Shown piece after piece: positions 21,284 through 33,029 of a stretch of DNA of 64,000 bases. Source of the stretch: Branchiostoma belcheri. Its lineage: Eukaryota; Chordata; Leptocardii; Amphioxiformes; Branchiostomatidae. Position 1 is the first letter of the stretch; the number at the start of each line of letters is the position of its first letter. The notes below the pieces were generated by a model. That model was not told the DNA's origin, made no database searches, and saw only the letters and a program-made list of their open reading frames with translations. The stretch is from assembly GCF_001625305.1 (NCBI RefSeq), contig NW_017804353.1, positions 5,466,999 to 5,530,998 on the forward strand, written 5' to 3'. The position numbers were made by a program, and so were the translations under genes.

Positions 21284-21415
21284 AGTACCGACGACGGTGC
21301 GTCGGCTGAGCTGTTAGAACGACTCGTCCGTTATCTTGTCCGTTACTTCTGTCAGAAAACCCAGTGGCGCGAAATGTGCCGGCCGGCTTGTTTTGCACCG
21401 ATTGACCTTTGACCC
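21284..21415 (-). repeat. Right inverted terminal repeat, promoter end of nuclease gene
   Basis: Reverse complement shares with 13874-13985 the blocks GGTCAAAGGTCAAT, GGTGCAAA, CAAGCCG, CGCGCCACTGGGTTTTCTG, ACGGACGAGTCGTTCT and GCACCGT. The ATG of the left copy is ATC here (21402-21400), and small indels break its frame. The nuclease gene would therefore have to start at the SAP-exon ATG (20802). Contains a GGGTCA-A-AGGTCA direct repeat at 21403-21415. Confidence 0.6.
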
Positions 21416-21702
21416 GCAGAAGTCTGCGCAGGCGCACTCGAGACGTGCGATAGGTGTATTGGAACCACAACATTCTAACGGTAGAATTCGAAACGATTGT
21501 GATGCCATTTCTTGAACTTGGCAACAACTTGTTTGTTTTGCGACGCTACAGCGTTGACAGCTCTCATCTGGCTAGGGGTCCGAACCGGCAACTGCGTTGC
21601 TCCGCACAGCGCCAACAGGGCAAAGGTATGGCTACTTTTGTTGTAATTCACTGTTCATCAACTAAAGCGAATTACGACATGCCCCTCCCCATAATTTTGT
21701 TA

Positions 21703-22103
21703 GGCCATGTTGATTTGATAATATATGGATGACATCCGCGCGCGCATGAATTTTCGGCCGTTTCCAAAAAAAAAAAAGTTTTCAACCATACTGTAAATCG
21801 TACAAAACAGTTGCAAAATGAGCAAAAATATACCATAAGTTACAAAAAAAATTAATAAAAACTATACCAATGTCGTAGAATGCCAAAATCAAACGAAAAA
21901 AGACGAAATTGTAAAGAAATGAACTTGAAGACTAGATTATTCGCCAAACCATATTCTGTGCCATTTGCTCAACCCTCATGACCACGTAGTATTTCATAAT
22001 AGAAAAGTTAACTTTTTTTTGCAAAACTTTTTTTTATTCGCACGCGCGCATCAGTTTTGGGGCTCCCGGAGGATGTCATCCATATAATCAAATCAACATG
22101 GCC
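21703..22103. mobile_element. Harbinger-like MITE, TTA target duplication
   Basis: Terminal inverted repeats of about 35 bp with few mismatches, GGCCATGTTGATTTGAT...GACATCC on the left and its complement on the right. Flanked by TTA on both sides (21700-21702, 22104-22106). 401 bp, no coding capacity. TSD and GGCC ends fit PIF/Harbinger (inference). Confidence 0.6.
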
Positions 22104-22147
22104 TTATGAGAATAAAGAAATAAAATAAAAAGAGTAGCCCTACTTAC

Positions 22148-22220
22148 CCTCCAGGTTCGGCACCATCAGGAACAGAAACATGTACAGTGGTAGTACACAC
22201 TTCACCCTTATGGATTCCAT
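22148..22220 (-). CDS. Possible orphan first exon encoding a signal peptide
   Basis: ATG at 22220 reads a 24-residue stretch, MESIRVKCVLPLYMFLFLMV and four more residues, then a good donor gtaagt (phase 1). It looks like a secretory signal exon, but no matching downstream - strand exon was found, and the gap at 22238 blocks the upstream view. Low confidence. Confidence 0.25.
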
Positions 22221-22237
22221 TGTGCTGGAAACAAATT

Positions 22238-22257
22238 NNNNNNNNNNNNNNNNNNNN
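22238..22257. other. Assembly gap (20 N)
   Basis: Short run of N. The sequence just after it (22258-22378) repeats 21984-22106 with small differences, so this looks like an unmerged overlap or haplotype join. Confidence 0.97.
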
Positions 22258-22378
22258 ACGTAGATTTCATAATAGAAAAGTAACTTTTTTTTGCAAAACT
22301 TTTTTTTATTCGCACGCGCGCATCAGTTTTGGGGCTCCCGGAGGATGTCATCCATATAATCAAATCAACATGGCCTTA
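22258..22378. repeat. Second copy of the right end of the 401-bp MITE
   Basis: Nearly identical to 21984-22106, including the terminal inverted repeat and the TTA; small indels near 22264 and in the T run. It is followed by different sequence. Confidence 0.7.
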
Positions 22379-22567
22379 CTTTTAAACATGTTAGATCAAT
22401 GACACAAGAGTCTAGTAGAGAGTCTATAGATAGAAAGTTAGTTGCTGGTGATTTAGTCGACAGTTTTTAATAATCGTTAGTTAACATCAACCACAGTTTA
22501 TTGTATGTTAGATGTAAAAAGTTAACGGTTACATACAATGTATTTTCACAGTAATCAGGTTGAAACT

Positions 22568-25078
22568 ATGGATGACACCATGAATAGGACTGACGACTCT
22601 GTTCGCCAGTCCTTCCCACCAGACTACCCGATTAGCCCCTCTCCCGAGCCGGTCTGTGGCATTTGTCAGGGCGAGTTCTGGAACCCCCGAGGCCTGAGAT
22701 GTTTCCACACGTTCTGCCAAGACTGCCTGCAGCAGCATGCCCACATCAGCGGCCGTCCTGCCCGTATAACCTGTCCCACTTGCCAGGACATCGACGTGCT
22801 TCCTCCAGATGGGATTGACGGTTTGCCATTCAACTTCTACCTGAATAAGATAAGAAAAGCCAAACAACTGGCGGCTTGTAATGCTAGCTGCTACAAAGCA
22901 GAAATGAAGACTGGACATAGCGATAGCGACACCCACTGCAGCAAGTTAGAATGCCAGAAAACCTCCCCAACAGATATCAGGGATTTGGAAAGTCTTCTAC
23001 AGAGTTGCAGGGCAAAGCTGAAAGAAAGAGGCCTAATGATGAAGGAACTGAACCAGCAAGGCATAGAGATGAAACACAACATGCTGAATATAAAGCAACA
23101 AGTGCACGATATCGTACAACAGATTATCTCAGACCTACAGCACAGAGAACTAATGCTGATGAAGGATCTCGAGAGCAGATATAGCAGGAATATCTCTGCA
23201 TTATCAAAAGCAAAAGCGTCAGTAGACAGAACTGGTGACTTGCTGCAAGAAGCCTGTGACAGTGCAGAGAAGTTGATTCATGTTCGCAGTCCCAGTGCCA
23301 ATATGATACATTCTACACAGATGGAATTGTCCAAATTACTGGTGGAATTGTCACGACCCTTCAGCTTAAAGAAATTCCACTTCCTTCCCATCACTCAGAA
23401 TGTAGCGCTTAAGGGACTTGGCAGTATTGTTTGCAGCCCGATAACAATTTTCAATTCTCCAGAGTTGAAAATTGTTCACGGTGATGGCAGCTTCTTCATT
23501 GATGACAGACTTAACACCACAGTCAAGAAGTCTCAGTCAACAGTGTGTGGGGGTGACAACATCAGCAACAATTCTGAGGCGTCAGTAACCAGAGTAGACA
23601 ATCCAGTTGTTGAGTCAACCCACACATCTGGGAAAGAAGAGAAGAAAACACGACAGCAGAAGAGTAAGATATCTGATGAGACCATTACCCTTAAGGCATC
23701 TGAGAAGACCATTGCCCTTAAGAAACCCGATAAGGCCATTCCCCTAAAGACATCTCATGAGACCCGTAAGACATCTGGTGAGACTATAAGCCATAAGAAA
23801 TCTGATGGGACCAAGGCCCAAGATAGAAGCAATCATTCAGCAACAAAAGCTATTTCAAGGGAATTTGAAACTGTCCCCTTGAAAGCTAGTACAGATCATC
23901 CAGTGAGAGATGACATAAAGATTCCCAGACATGTGCATGCAAGCAAGAACACAAGTTCTAAGGACATCACCAAAAGGAGAAGAGACGGTTCTTTGACAGA
24001 AGCCATCCCAAGCGAAACCACTTCCCTGAAAGCTGCTTGGACAGGACGTCATCGGACTGATGGCAGCAAAATTCCAAGACCTGTACCTGCACACAACTTC
24101 AATAAGAAGAAACAAGTGAATGAGAAAAGCTCTTCCATTGCAGACTCCCCTGTCTCTCATAGTGACATTAGCCTTACACTTAATACTACCAGCACTCCAA
24201 CAGAAAAGCAGCCCAAGTACACGGGAAAGAAGAACAAACAAATTGACCTTGGGTTAAACTACCCAAAACCAGCTCCACAATACAACAGTCCTTCAATGCC
24301 AACAACCAAATTAACATCAGCAAATCCTGGCAAGAAAGATGACTGCAAAGCTAACAGTGTCAGTTCAAACCATCAGAAAGCAGTTACACAGAACAACCAC
24401 AGTCCTTCCAAACCGGCAGCAAGCTCAGTATTGGCAGATAAGGAGCAAAAAGGCAACAGCAAAAAGAAACCATTGATACAAAAGGGAAGTGAAATTTCCC
24501 AGCCAAATGGTGAGTTGTCAAAAGCCACTTGTAGGACTTACACCAAGTCCAGGGGCAAGGCAAAGGTGAAAGTGACATTCTCGAAGTCCATTACTGCAAT
24601 ACCTACTGAGAAGAGTGGGGACCATGAAAGTAAGAAGGATAGCAAAACTGTATCTTCTCAGCAAAACAGACGCACGTCACTCTTCGAATGCCTTTCGAAA
24701 AAAGACAAGAAACGTGAAGAAAAAAGTAAAAAGGCTAGGTTTTCTGCCCTGGCGAAATGCAACCGGCGACACAAGACAGAGGGAAAGACTAAGATACAAG
24801 TGCAGGAAAGTCCGTATGAAACAGCATATCCCACTGTTCGTTCTTCTAACATTCCACTATCAAAGGCTGGACAAACCCAGCATCCAGATGGCAAGCAGCA
24901 GACCAACAAAACACAGAAGCACCAAAGTCTTTCCTTCAGTCAACAACACAGGGAGGTCTTTGACACATACATGTTGGGGTCTGTCCGTCCTACAAGTGGA
25001 TCCAAACTTTGGCCTTGGGCAACCCGACATCAACGGAGTGCAAAGAAACGTCCTGCCAAAACAGAAAAACAGTCATGA
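22568..25078 (+). CDS. RING-finger, coiled-coil protein with long Lys-rich tail (TRIM-like, no B-box)
   Basis: Single-exon gene, 836 aa from ATG 22568. An in-frame ATG at 22538 overlaps an acceptor-like ttttcacag, so the inner start is preferred. An N-terminal C3HC4 RING (CGIC, CFHTFCQDC, CPTC, about residues 30-75) suggests a ubiquitin E3 ligase (family knowledge). A coiled coil follows (about 130-240) without a recognisable B-box, and there is no SPRY, NHL or filamin end. From about 330 onward the protein is disordered and rich in K, S and T. It has degenerate repeats of the type K-x-S-x-E-T-I-x-L-K near 365-425 and basic clusters near the end (KKRPAK). No membrane segment. Substrate unknown. 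Confidence 0.75.
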   Translation: MDDTMNRTDDSVRQSFPPDYPISPSPEPVCGICQGEFWNPRGLRCFHTFCQDCLQQHAHISGRPARITCPTCQDIDVLPPDGIDGLPFNFYLNKIRKAKQLAACNASCYKAEMKTGHSDSDTHCSKLECQKTSPTDIRDLESLLQSCRAKLKERGLMMKELNQQGIEMKHNMLNIKQQVHDIVQQIISDLQHRELMLMKDLESRYSRNISALSKAKASVDRTGDLLQEACDSAEKLIHVRSPSANMIHSTQMELSKLLVELSRPFSLKKFHFLPITQNVALKGLGSIVCSPITIFNSPELKIVHGDGSFFIDDRLNTTVKKSQSTVCGGDNISNNSEASVTRVDNPVVESTHTSGKEEKKTRQQKSKISDETITLKASEKTIALKKPDKAIPLKTSHETRKTSGETISHKKSDGTKAQDRSNHSATKAISREFETVPLKASTDHPVRDDIKIPRHVHASKNTSSKDITKRRRDGSLTEAIPSETTSLKAAWTGRHRTDGSKIPRPVPAHNFNKKKQVNEKSSSIADSPVSHSDISLTLNTTSTPTEKQPKYTGKKNKQIDLGLNYPKPAPQYNSPSMPTTKLTSANPGKKDDCKANSVSSNHQKAVTQNNHSPSKPAASSVLADKEQKGNSKKKPLIQKGSEISQPNGELSKATCRTYTKSRGKAKVKVTFSKSITAIPTEKSGDHESKKDSKTVSSQQNRRTSLFECLSKKDKKREEKSKKARFSALAKCNRRHKTEGKTKIQVQESPYETAYPTVRSSNIPLSKAGQTQHPDGKQQTNKTQKHQSLSFSQQHREVFDTYMLGSVRPTSGSKLWPWATRHQRSAKKRPAKTEKQS

Positions 25079-27464
25079 TTCTTTCGTAAATACAAGGCAC
25101 ATCTGAGGGTGCAAAAATATCCTCTTTCCTGAACCACCATTACCAAATGATTCAATGATAAGACGGACAATGCTTCCTTTGTACAAGGCTTGGCACAACA
25201 GATTTGTTGGCCTTCTATTTAACAGTTTGATGCGAAGTCTTATTGTCATTGTTTGAAAAAGGCATCAGTTGTACAATTCTCACAAAGAACAGCGAACTCC
25301 TGAACCACCCTTTAATGTGTTAAGATGAACACTAAGCTAATTAAGAAGTTTTCAGACAAAGTCACAAAAACACAAACATCTAATTTATTCTTTTTGACCT
25401 TTTTATTAACCTAATAGCGATTCTGCATGTTTTGACAGCATGTATAGGCACAAATACGAATTCTGACCACACAGAGACAGCTTTAAAACTTCACACAGTA
25501 GGAAAGTATTCCACTCAGGTGATCACATCTTGTTGACCAGATAAAAGGTTCATGGCTCATGTCAGGGATGGTGCAACAACAAAAATTTACAAAATTTTAC
25601 AAGAGCCTTGAACGGCTTAAAGTAGCGATGCAATTTTGACATCTTTGTACAATGTAGCATGTGCATGCAATGTAGTACTCTAGCATGGAAGAATGTACCT
25701 GGTAAAATAAGAAAATCAAGTGGCTTCAATTCTGGCACACTGTAAAATGACATCCATCTAGATACATTGCAACTGAAGAGCTTACATAGATTATTGCAAC
25801 TACAACTAATCATATAATTAGATGTACAAAGTCATGTATTCATTAAGGGTATGATGATGTGTATATACATAATTCAATATTCATATCACAGTTGAGTGGC
25901 TATATTCAAACTAGCTATTATCTTATGTCAAATTAAAGATTTGTAGTTCTATTCTGTACATGGAAAACGTTTCAACACTGGAATTCGTAACTTTAGAACA
26001 CTAAGGACTCGTCAAGCCATATCTTGTAAATCAGCATGAAGATATAATGTGTATTGCACTTGCTCTTTCATCTTCATTTTAAACTATGATGTAAGAAGGG
26101 CATCTTCCACAATATTCCAACAATAGCTATCTTCTCAAGTACCAGAAGGTTGTTACATTCTGTTCTTCACACCAAAGGTCAAGGGTTATATCAGGACTTT
26201 TTCTGGTCACATGATCATGCCTCACCCATATTTGGCAATCCTTCACATGCCTTTAGACATGGAACTGTCATCACTATGCCATTGCCATTATTTCACATAT
26301 TTTTAAACATACTCTCTTGACAAAGTTTCATCACTTCACTCCTTAGATTGATAAATGAGCTACCTCCATTCCTCCAATCAAGACAGCAATATGCACTTTC
26401 CCCACACACAAGGCCAAACCAGAGAAACAAACAGAATGTCAATGTGTTGTAAGTTGGAATCAGACAATTTTTTCGTGAACATTACACCTGGCTAAAGAGC
26501 AGCATCTAGTTCATGTTTACCTACAATGATAGTAGCAAAGTGTTTTGTCATCAGAAGTTACATTTTCTTTCAGCTTTAGTTCTATTGCATTTTCACGTCT
26601 GAGGACACTTCAATCTGCTACACCTCAAGTACTAGTTGGCAGTGACTGGCACTGAAGTGTAACATGTAACAAGTACTGTCAGTCTTTCAATAGTGAATGT
26701 TTGCATATTGTTAAAACCAAACCATAGAGTTGTTCCTCAACATTTCATTTCATATAAACAGACACGTTATGAAAATGTTAAAATCATTGAATTAAATGCA
26801 ACTTCCATATTTCATATCTTGCAAGAAGAGTAGAGAGACTTGAGAGTTTAAAATGTTTTGTCATATACATGTATCTACACGTAGAAGGCTTATTAAAAGT
26901 GTGACAATGCTATGAAATGAGAATGTTTCATGAGACTTGTGGCAGTTTTGGCTGGTCTAGGCTTAATACAGCTTTGCCGATAAAAAAACCAGAGTGACGG
27001 CCATTTACAGTATGGATGTCACAGTGACAACAGATCACTGAAAATAGATACCACAACAGATCACCAAACAGCACAATTACCTAAATGCCAGTTCATCAAT
27101 ACTGATATAACTATTGACATAGACCAAATTTACAGCAATGATACATGTACATAAACAGAAGTACAAAATGGTTTTATTCAAGACAAAGATTGTTCCTCCT
27201 CCAGCTTTAGGGGACAAGAAAACTGACATAAGCAGAGGCTATGACATATCTGAATCTTACATGTACAATGTGTATATCATACATACATGTATCTACCACA
27301 CTGGTTTTACCTAAGGCTTTGGAGTCTTGTGTAGATATTAACAAGGCCAAAATGGGGGTACAATCCAGAGTAAGTACACTGAATGTACTACTAGTACTAC
27401 TGTACACATGTACATCTATCTCAGCTTTCTGCTATTATGTGCAGTTGTGTGATGGAAGCAGAAG
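25079..27464. other. Convergent 3' UTRs of the RING gene (+) and DENND1 (-)
   Basis: No coding exon. TTTATT at 25384-25389 is a candidate polyadenylation signal for the - strand DENND1 transcript, giving a 3' UTR of about 2 kb (inference). No RNA gene recognised. Confidence 0.45.
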
Positions 27465-30400
27465 CTACTCAAACGTTTCCCACATCTTCTTGACCTGCTG
27501 GACTTGGGAACCGGCACTTTTCTTTGCAACGTCCGCGCGTGTGGAGGACACCAGGTCCGCGAAGGGGTCCTGTTTCTCCCCTGGCCTGATGGGATCCAGG
27601 ACTTTGACAGGGTTCAGAACCTGACTTTGACTCTGACCTTGCGTCCATGTTGGAACATGGTTCCACGAGGAAGCCTGACTACCTACTGAGCTGCTCGCCT
27701 GGGCCTGACAAGACCCCTGTGGCATGGGAAAACTACTGCCAGATGATGCTGGGTTCTGATATCCACTGGGTGGCAGGGTTGGAGCCTGGTGCATAAAGCT
27801 TTGTGTGTAGTAGGTGTCCAGTCCATATTCCTTCAACAAAGTGTTTGTTGCACTTTTCTCTGGGTCAGCTTGTGGCTGTGTGCCCACCGTGAAGGTTACA
27901 GCTGGCTTGGAGGCATTTGCATCTGAGTATGGGTCAAAGTTTATCAGGGATTGTCCCTCGGAATTAGACAGTTTCTGCTGCTGCATCATGGCAGGAGGAG
28001 GCGGTCTAGGGGGCCTTGCCCTCACCCCTCCCTCTGGAACAGAGACAGTAGACTTGACGGAGGAGTCACTACTGGTGTCCGACTGGGCGACGCCCAGGTT
28101 GTTCGACTCCTGCCACATCTCTGTCACGAGCATGTCCGTGGACTTTCTCAGCTGCTGGGTGCTCATGCCGGACGGCACGGATACAGACTTGTGCATGCTG
28201 GGAGGGTTGGGGGGCCTGGCAGGGCGGCGAGACTCCCCGGGTGTGTTGGGGGAACTGGTGCTCTTGGCGCCGGAGGATTCGGGAAGGGACAGAGCTGGAG
28301 CGCTTGATTCTTTCTTCTTGATTTTAGGAATGGCGATGGGTGGCCTCGTCTTCGGGACTGCAGGGATTCCATAGGGGTTGGCATCAACCTGTTGGACAAT
28401 GGACAGTAATGAGACAACGAAGCAAGGATTATAATAAAACAAACTTACTCTTTCTGCTTTTTTTTTGGTTGTAGCATTTAGAGGAAAAAGACCTCCAAAA
28501 CTTTAGCAATATAGAAATGAAAGCAAGGCTGAAGAGAAGAATACAAACCTCATTTGCTGGTTCCTCTGACACAGGAGTTGTTTCCTCACTGCTGCTTTCC
28601 TTGGTCAGGCGCATGGAGGCAAACACATCCTCCAAGTCCCTGCAAAACACAGCAGCAAGCTTTAGAACCTGCTTGCACCATCAGATAATCTAAAACACCA
28701 ACGTTTGCTCCAAGAACAGCACATGTCAGACACTTGAGAACATATCCATCATTACTGTGTTGCTAGGATCTGAAGACTGGGGATTGGGGCCCATAATTTT
28801 GCAAAACCTGTGCAGTTATTAGAGCAAGTATGGTGCTTTCAGACTCATCAGTGCAGGTCGACCCTGAAATCAACCTGCACACCACAAGTTTGGCTGCTGT
28901 AACACACTCCAGCTTACTACAAGGAAAGACATTTTACTACAGCACACCATAAGAAGTCAATGAGTACATGTACATCAGCATCCAAACACATGACATCACC
29001 AAACCTTCAACGTGCAGCACACAATTCACACACAGCATGGCAAACCAAACTGCAAGTCGCAACCAAAGGTGAATTAGTACACAAAGAAATGTTACTGAAA
29101 GTGTACATGTACAAATGTAGTCAATGCAGGGAAGCCACAAGGTTCACTGGCTATCCACCCAGATCTCAGTACAGTAAAAATAAGTTTTATGAGCCCTTTT
29201 GTGATATCTATTTCTGCTGTTAATCGTGTAAGAATGGGTTTATGTTTTTGATCCAAAACCCAGGTGGAGAAACCTTAGTGACATCCTGAGTTAAAAGTGA
29301 CTGGCAATGTCAGGATGAAGAAACTGCTGCAACTAAAGGAAGACTACAATGCATGTAGGTAATGATTAATAAGTAGGCTAAATCAAAAGGTTGAATTAAG
29401 AAAAACACTGTTCTGCTTCCTCCATCACCAAATCCCACCAGGAAACAGTAGTGGGGCCATGCTGGGGTGCCACACAGGTAGGAGATGATGAGGACGATGT
29501 CAGTGTGATGTTACAGACAGTACAAGAACACCAAGGGTCGCTGTCAGGGGCCCCTTTGCTTCTGCACAAAGCTGGTGATTGTGGTTGGTTATCTCTGTAA
29601 ATTCTGGCTGCAATTTCATGCATTCAAATGCCATCATCACCATCTATCAGATTTTTCAGTGATTGTCTGAGGCATTCCTAATTTGCCAGGCTTTTCTAAC
29701 AACAGAAAAGATCTGCAATGTTTATATCATTGCTTGATTGTGAAAGTTATGTTAAAGCATACTGAAAAGCCATAGTTTGATTCATGAATGGGTTTGAAAG
29801 TGTTCCAAGCATTTCATAGTGCGCAGCCCCCCCAAACGTTTGGTCAATATTTTCAGTTTGAAAACTTTGAATTTGCTCATGAGAATTTGAAATTTCCAAC
29901 ATATACATTTTTGATATCATTTTGTGAAGTTTTTCCCTTACATTAAAGCCAACATTTTCAGTTTGAATCTTCACATTTACAAAAGCAGCTCATCATGAGA
30001 ATTTGAAATTTCCAGCATATACATCTTCGATACCATTCTGTGCAAGGAGAAAAAGTTTCTCCTATGAAGCCCTGCAAGCAAAGCGCCCAATCACCAGCCT
30101 TCTGTGGGTATGCTACCATACCTCATGAAGTCAAGGTTCAGAGCCTGGAAGCCAGGGCTACTGGACATACTGGTCCTGTCTGTGGAAGGGTCGTCCAAGT
30201 CCAGCAGGTCATAATGCCGGGGTCTAGAGACAGGGAGACAGCGCAGCCTTCTGTTAGCACTGCTGCTAAAACATAGGGGCTCTGTGCAGAGAGCCTGGCT
30301 GTACACATGTATAACACATAATCTGACACTACTTTTAGTAAAACCAAAAAGAAATGCTACAAGACTAGCATATCATCATAAGATAATTCTATAGCAGCAC

Positions 30401-33029
30401 ACTAAAAATGTACATGCAATTGCTTGGACATAGCTTAGTTTTAACTGCAGACTATACTACATGACCAAGCAAAGAAGCATACACATGTACTATGGCTTGC
30501 ATATAATTGCTTGCATATAATTGCTACTGTAATCTCAAAAAAATAAAATATACATAAAAGCTGCATTAGCTGTAAACCACACAAATCAGTTAAAGCTTCA
30601 AAGCAATTGGCAATGTGGCATTAAGTTAAATACGTCAATGGCAATGCAAGCTTGTTACTCAGCAAAAGCAAATCTGCAATAGAGTGTTATGGCTTAGTAT
30701 TTCAGAGCTGTTAAAAGCAGCATGTATGTTAATGTTAATGTTAGAGACAAAGGTTAGTTCACAAGGCATAACAAGCACATGCAAAATAAATCATGCTCAG
30801 AATAATGAGAAAAAAAACATGACACAACATCTACATTCAAATCAATCATAATTGCAGAAGGGCTGCCGGTAAATCAGAAAGGTTTTAAGATTCCAGTGGC
30901 AAAAGTCATATGTTAGATTAAGTTCCTAAAAGATTCTATAGTACCAGTAAAGAATGGTCACTTTGAAATTGGAAACACACAGGAAATTTGGCAAGTACAA
31001 AAATCAAGGTATGCTCTATAAACATGTAAAATATATTATGTAATCAGCAGCGATAAAAGGCATACAGATATGCCAAATTCCTTGTGTCTTTCCAATTTCA
31101 AAATGACCAGTTTAACTAGTAAGAACAAGTCCGAAGTCCCTCCACCACAGATGTAAGTCAAGTGAAGTTACAGCAAAGCTGCAGATTGAGTGAAGTTGAA
31201 GTTAAAACCTTTTAACAAGGAAGTGGATGGAAAAGTATGCAGTTAACTCTGACAAAGCAGTTAAAGTCATTAGAATGTGATGGGGGAAAGCCACATAATA
31301 ATATATATGCTAAACAGTAGGCTGCCGCTGTTGCTATACTGTTGATAAGCGCAGTCTTACAATTGACCGTTGTCGTCCAAGTCTCCGTCCAATGTACCGT
31401 CTTGATCTAATTGCTCTATGCCGCTGTCCCTAAAATGTGACAAAGGCTGCCTTTAGACGGGTTACTTATCTATAGCCTTCTGCATATCAGCAGTTTTAGA
31501 ATTTCTTATGTTTTGTATTGAAAGTTTGACAAAAAATAACAGTTGTGCAAAATGTGTCGCAGGTAAAAACTGATCAATGTGTATTTAGACCAGTGTACTA
31601 CAGTAAAAAGATATGAGATTCTTTCATCAACTATTATTTTGGTCAAAGCACATCTCTCTCAACAAATAGGGAACTGAACTGTTACATAGAAACCTGTTTG
31701 ATAATTTAAAAATGTACAAAAATCTTTCGAAATCCTTTTGCAAAAAATGCACTGGAGACTTGGAATGGAACTTTGTACCAGAACATGTGAACTACACGCT
31801 GGGTTTGTCCGTCAGTTATAACTGCACATAAGCAGCCTAAACACTATGAAGACCATGTACCAGCAGCTTTAGTCCCAGAGAATAGCTGCAAAACCACATT
31901 AGAAGTTAGACATTATCAGAAATCCACAGAAGAATCAAAACAGATCCACACAGAAAAGGGATACAAACGCACAATGTTCAGTTAACAATATGTACAACTG
32001 ATTAAAGTGTAGTCAGTCAGTCACATTTAATTTTACTGTACATCATGAAACTTCAACATGTCCACGTACCTCTCCCTGGTTGATAAAGTAGTTCGCGGCC
32101 TGACTAGCTCTTGTGTTGGCTTGATGGCCATGGACTGACGTAGGTGATATGGTGTAGGTTTGGGAGGGACATCTCTCGGCTGAAAACACAGATCAGCAAT
32201 GTCACATGATGATGTTAACACACAATGGGCTTACTACTTCCACTACACAATCTCATTGTTTTGCCTCTTGTGTTTTGGAGATGGTAAATTGAATGTTGAC
32301 AGGAACAAGATCTAGCAAAACAAAATAACTAACTTATCAACAGAATGAACAACAAAGGTTATAAAAAGATTGATTTTCTTTCATTCATTTTTGCAGTTAG
32401 AAAAATTGAGACATGGCAAACACAGCTTTTCATGGAATACTGGAGGTCTTTATAGAAATGTTTCAAAATCATCGTCAACGTACAGCAACTGCACACATTA
32501 TGATTACAATCACTACTGCTACGATGGACATCAATACAGATTATATATATATGAAGGCATGGCAGTCACCCCTACCCTGACATGGTGTGAGATGGGTCTT
32601 CTCCTCTCGTCCTCAGGTGAGTCAGGTGCACTTCTCCGTCCGTCTGCTCGGTTAGGGATGATGAGGCCAGGCTGGGACCCACGGTGCTTACGGGCATCAA
32701 ATATGTCCTCACTCTCCTGGAGTCAGAATATGGATATCATCAGACATGTCTTGACATGTAGTACAAAAATCTTTCATCCTCAAGTATTCAGGGATGTACA
32801 GTAACTGATCTTCACTTCTTTTGTTGCATACACATTTCTCCAAATCAAACCTACATGGTCCATTTATCCACGTTGATCAGAAAGTATACAAAGTCAAGTT
32901 TTGCTGTTTGAATTTTTGCTCACAAAAGCATAGCTGACGTTGGGTCACGAGTGCACTAACCTTTGACTGCTTGAATTTACTCTTCACATTCTTGGCCTGT
33001 TCCCGAGCAAGTTTTGCCACATCCTTTCC
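27465..33029 (-). CDS. DENND1: DENND1 exons 20-26: proline-rich, endocytic-adaptor tail
   Basis: Residues 438-938, mostly disordered. A lysine-rich helix (33029-32961) is followed by acidic and proline-rich segments. The 924-bp last exon holds [22 protein letters not shown] (SH3-ligand type), SLINFDPY, and near the end QDPFADL and a terminal WETFE. DPF and WxxF-acidic motifs are typical of AP-2 appendage binding (established for endocytic accessory proteins; binding here is inferred). Confidence 0.85.

Larger units (their letters stand above)
13863..21415. mobile_element. ISL2EU-type DNA transposon with THAP/DDE transposase and SAP-SWIM-YqaJ-PHD gene
   Basis: Seen: a + strand THAP domain and DDE transposase (16590-18168) nested in an intron of a - strand gene encoding SAP, SWIM, YqaJ nuclease and PHD domains (20813-14871). 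The pair is enclosed by inverted repeats of about 110-130 bp (13874-13985 and 21284-21415). Known, from memory: eukaryotic ISL2EU elements pair an IS-like DDE transposase with a YqaJ nuclease protein. Inferred: one element of about 7.5 kb. Its exact outer ends and target duplication could not be fixed, because similarity fades outward of the repeats. Both genes carry one frame break, so this copy is probably non-autonomous unless those are sequence errors. Confidence 0.75.
21416..22567. other. Spacer with MITE, assembly gap and possible 5' exon of RING gene
   Basis: Holds an inverted-repeat element (21703-22103), a possible - strand signal-peptide exon (22148-22220), a 20-N gap and a second copy of the MITE end. 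A donor-like gtatgg at 21626 and the acceptor-like ttttcacag ending at 22551 could bound the first intron of the RING gene. Confidence 0.4.

Noticed and set aside
21222..21527. 101-codon open frame on the - strand over the right terminal repeat
   Set aside because: The frame differs from that of the left repeat's intact exon and contains indels relative to it; treated as part of the decayed terminal repeat.
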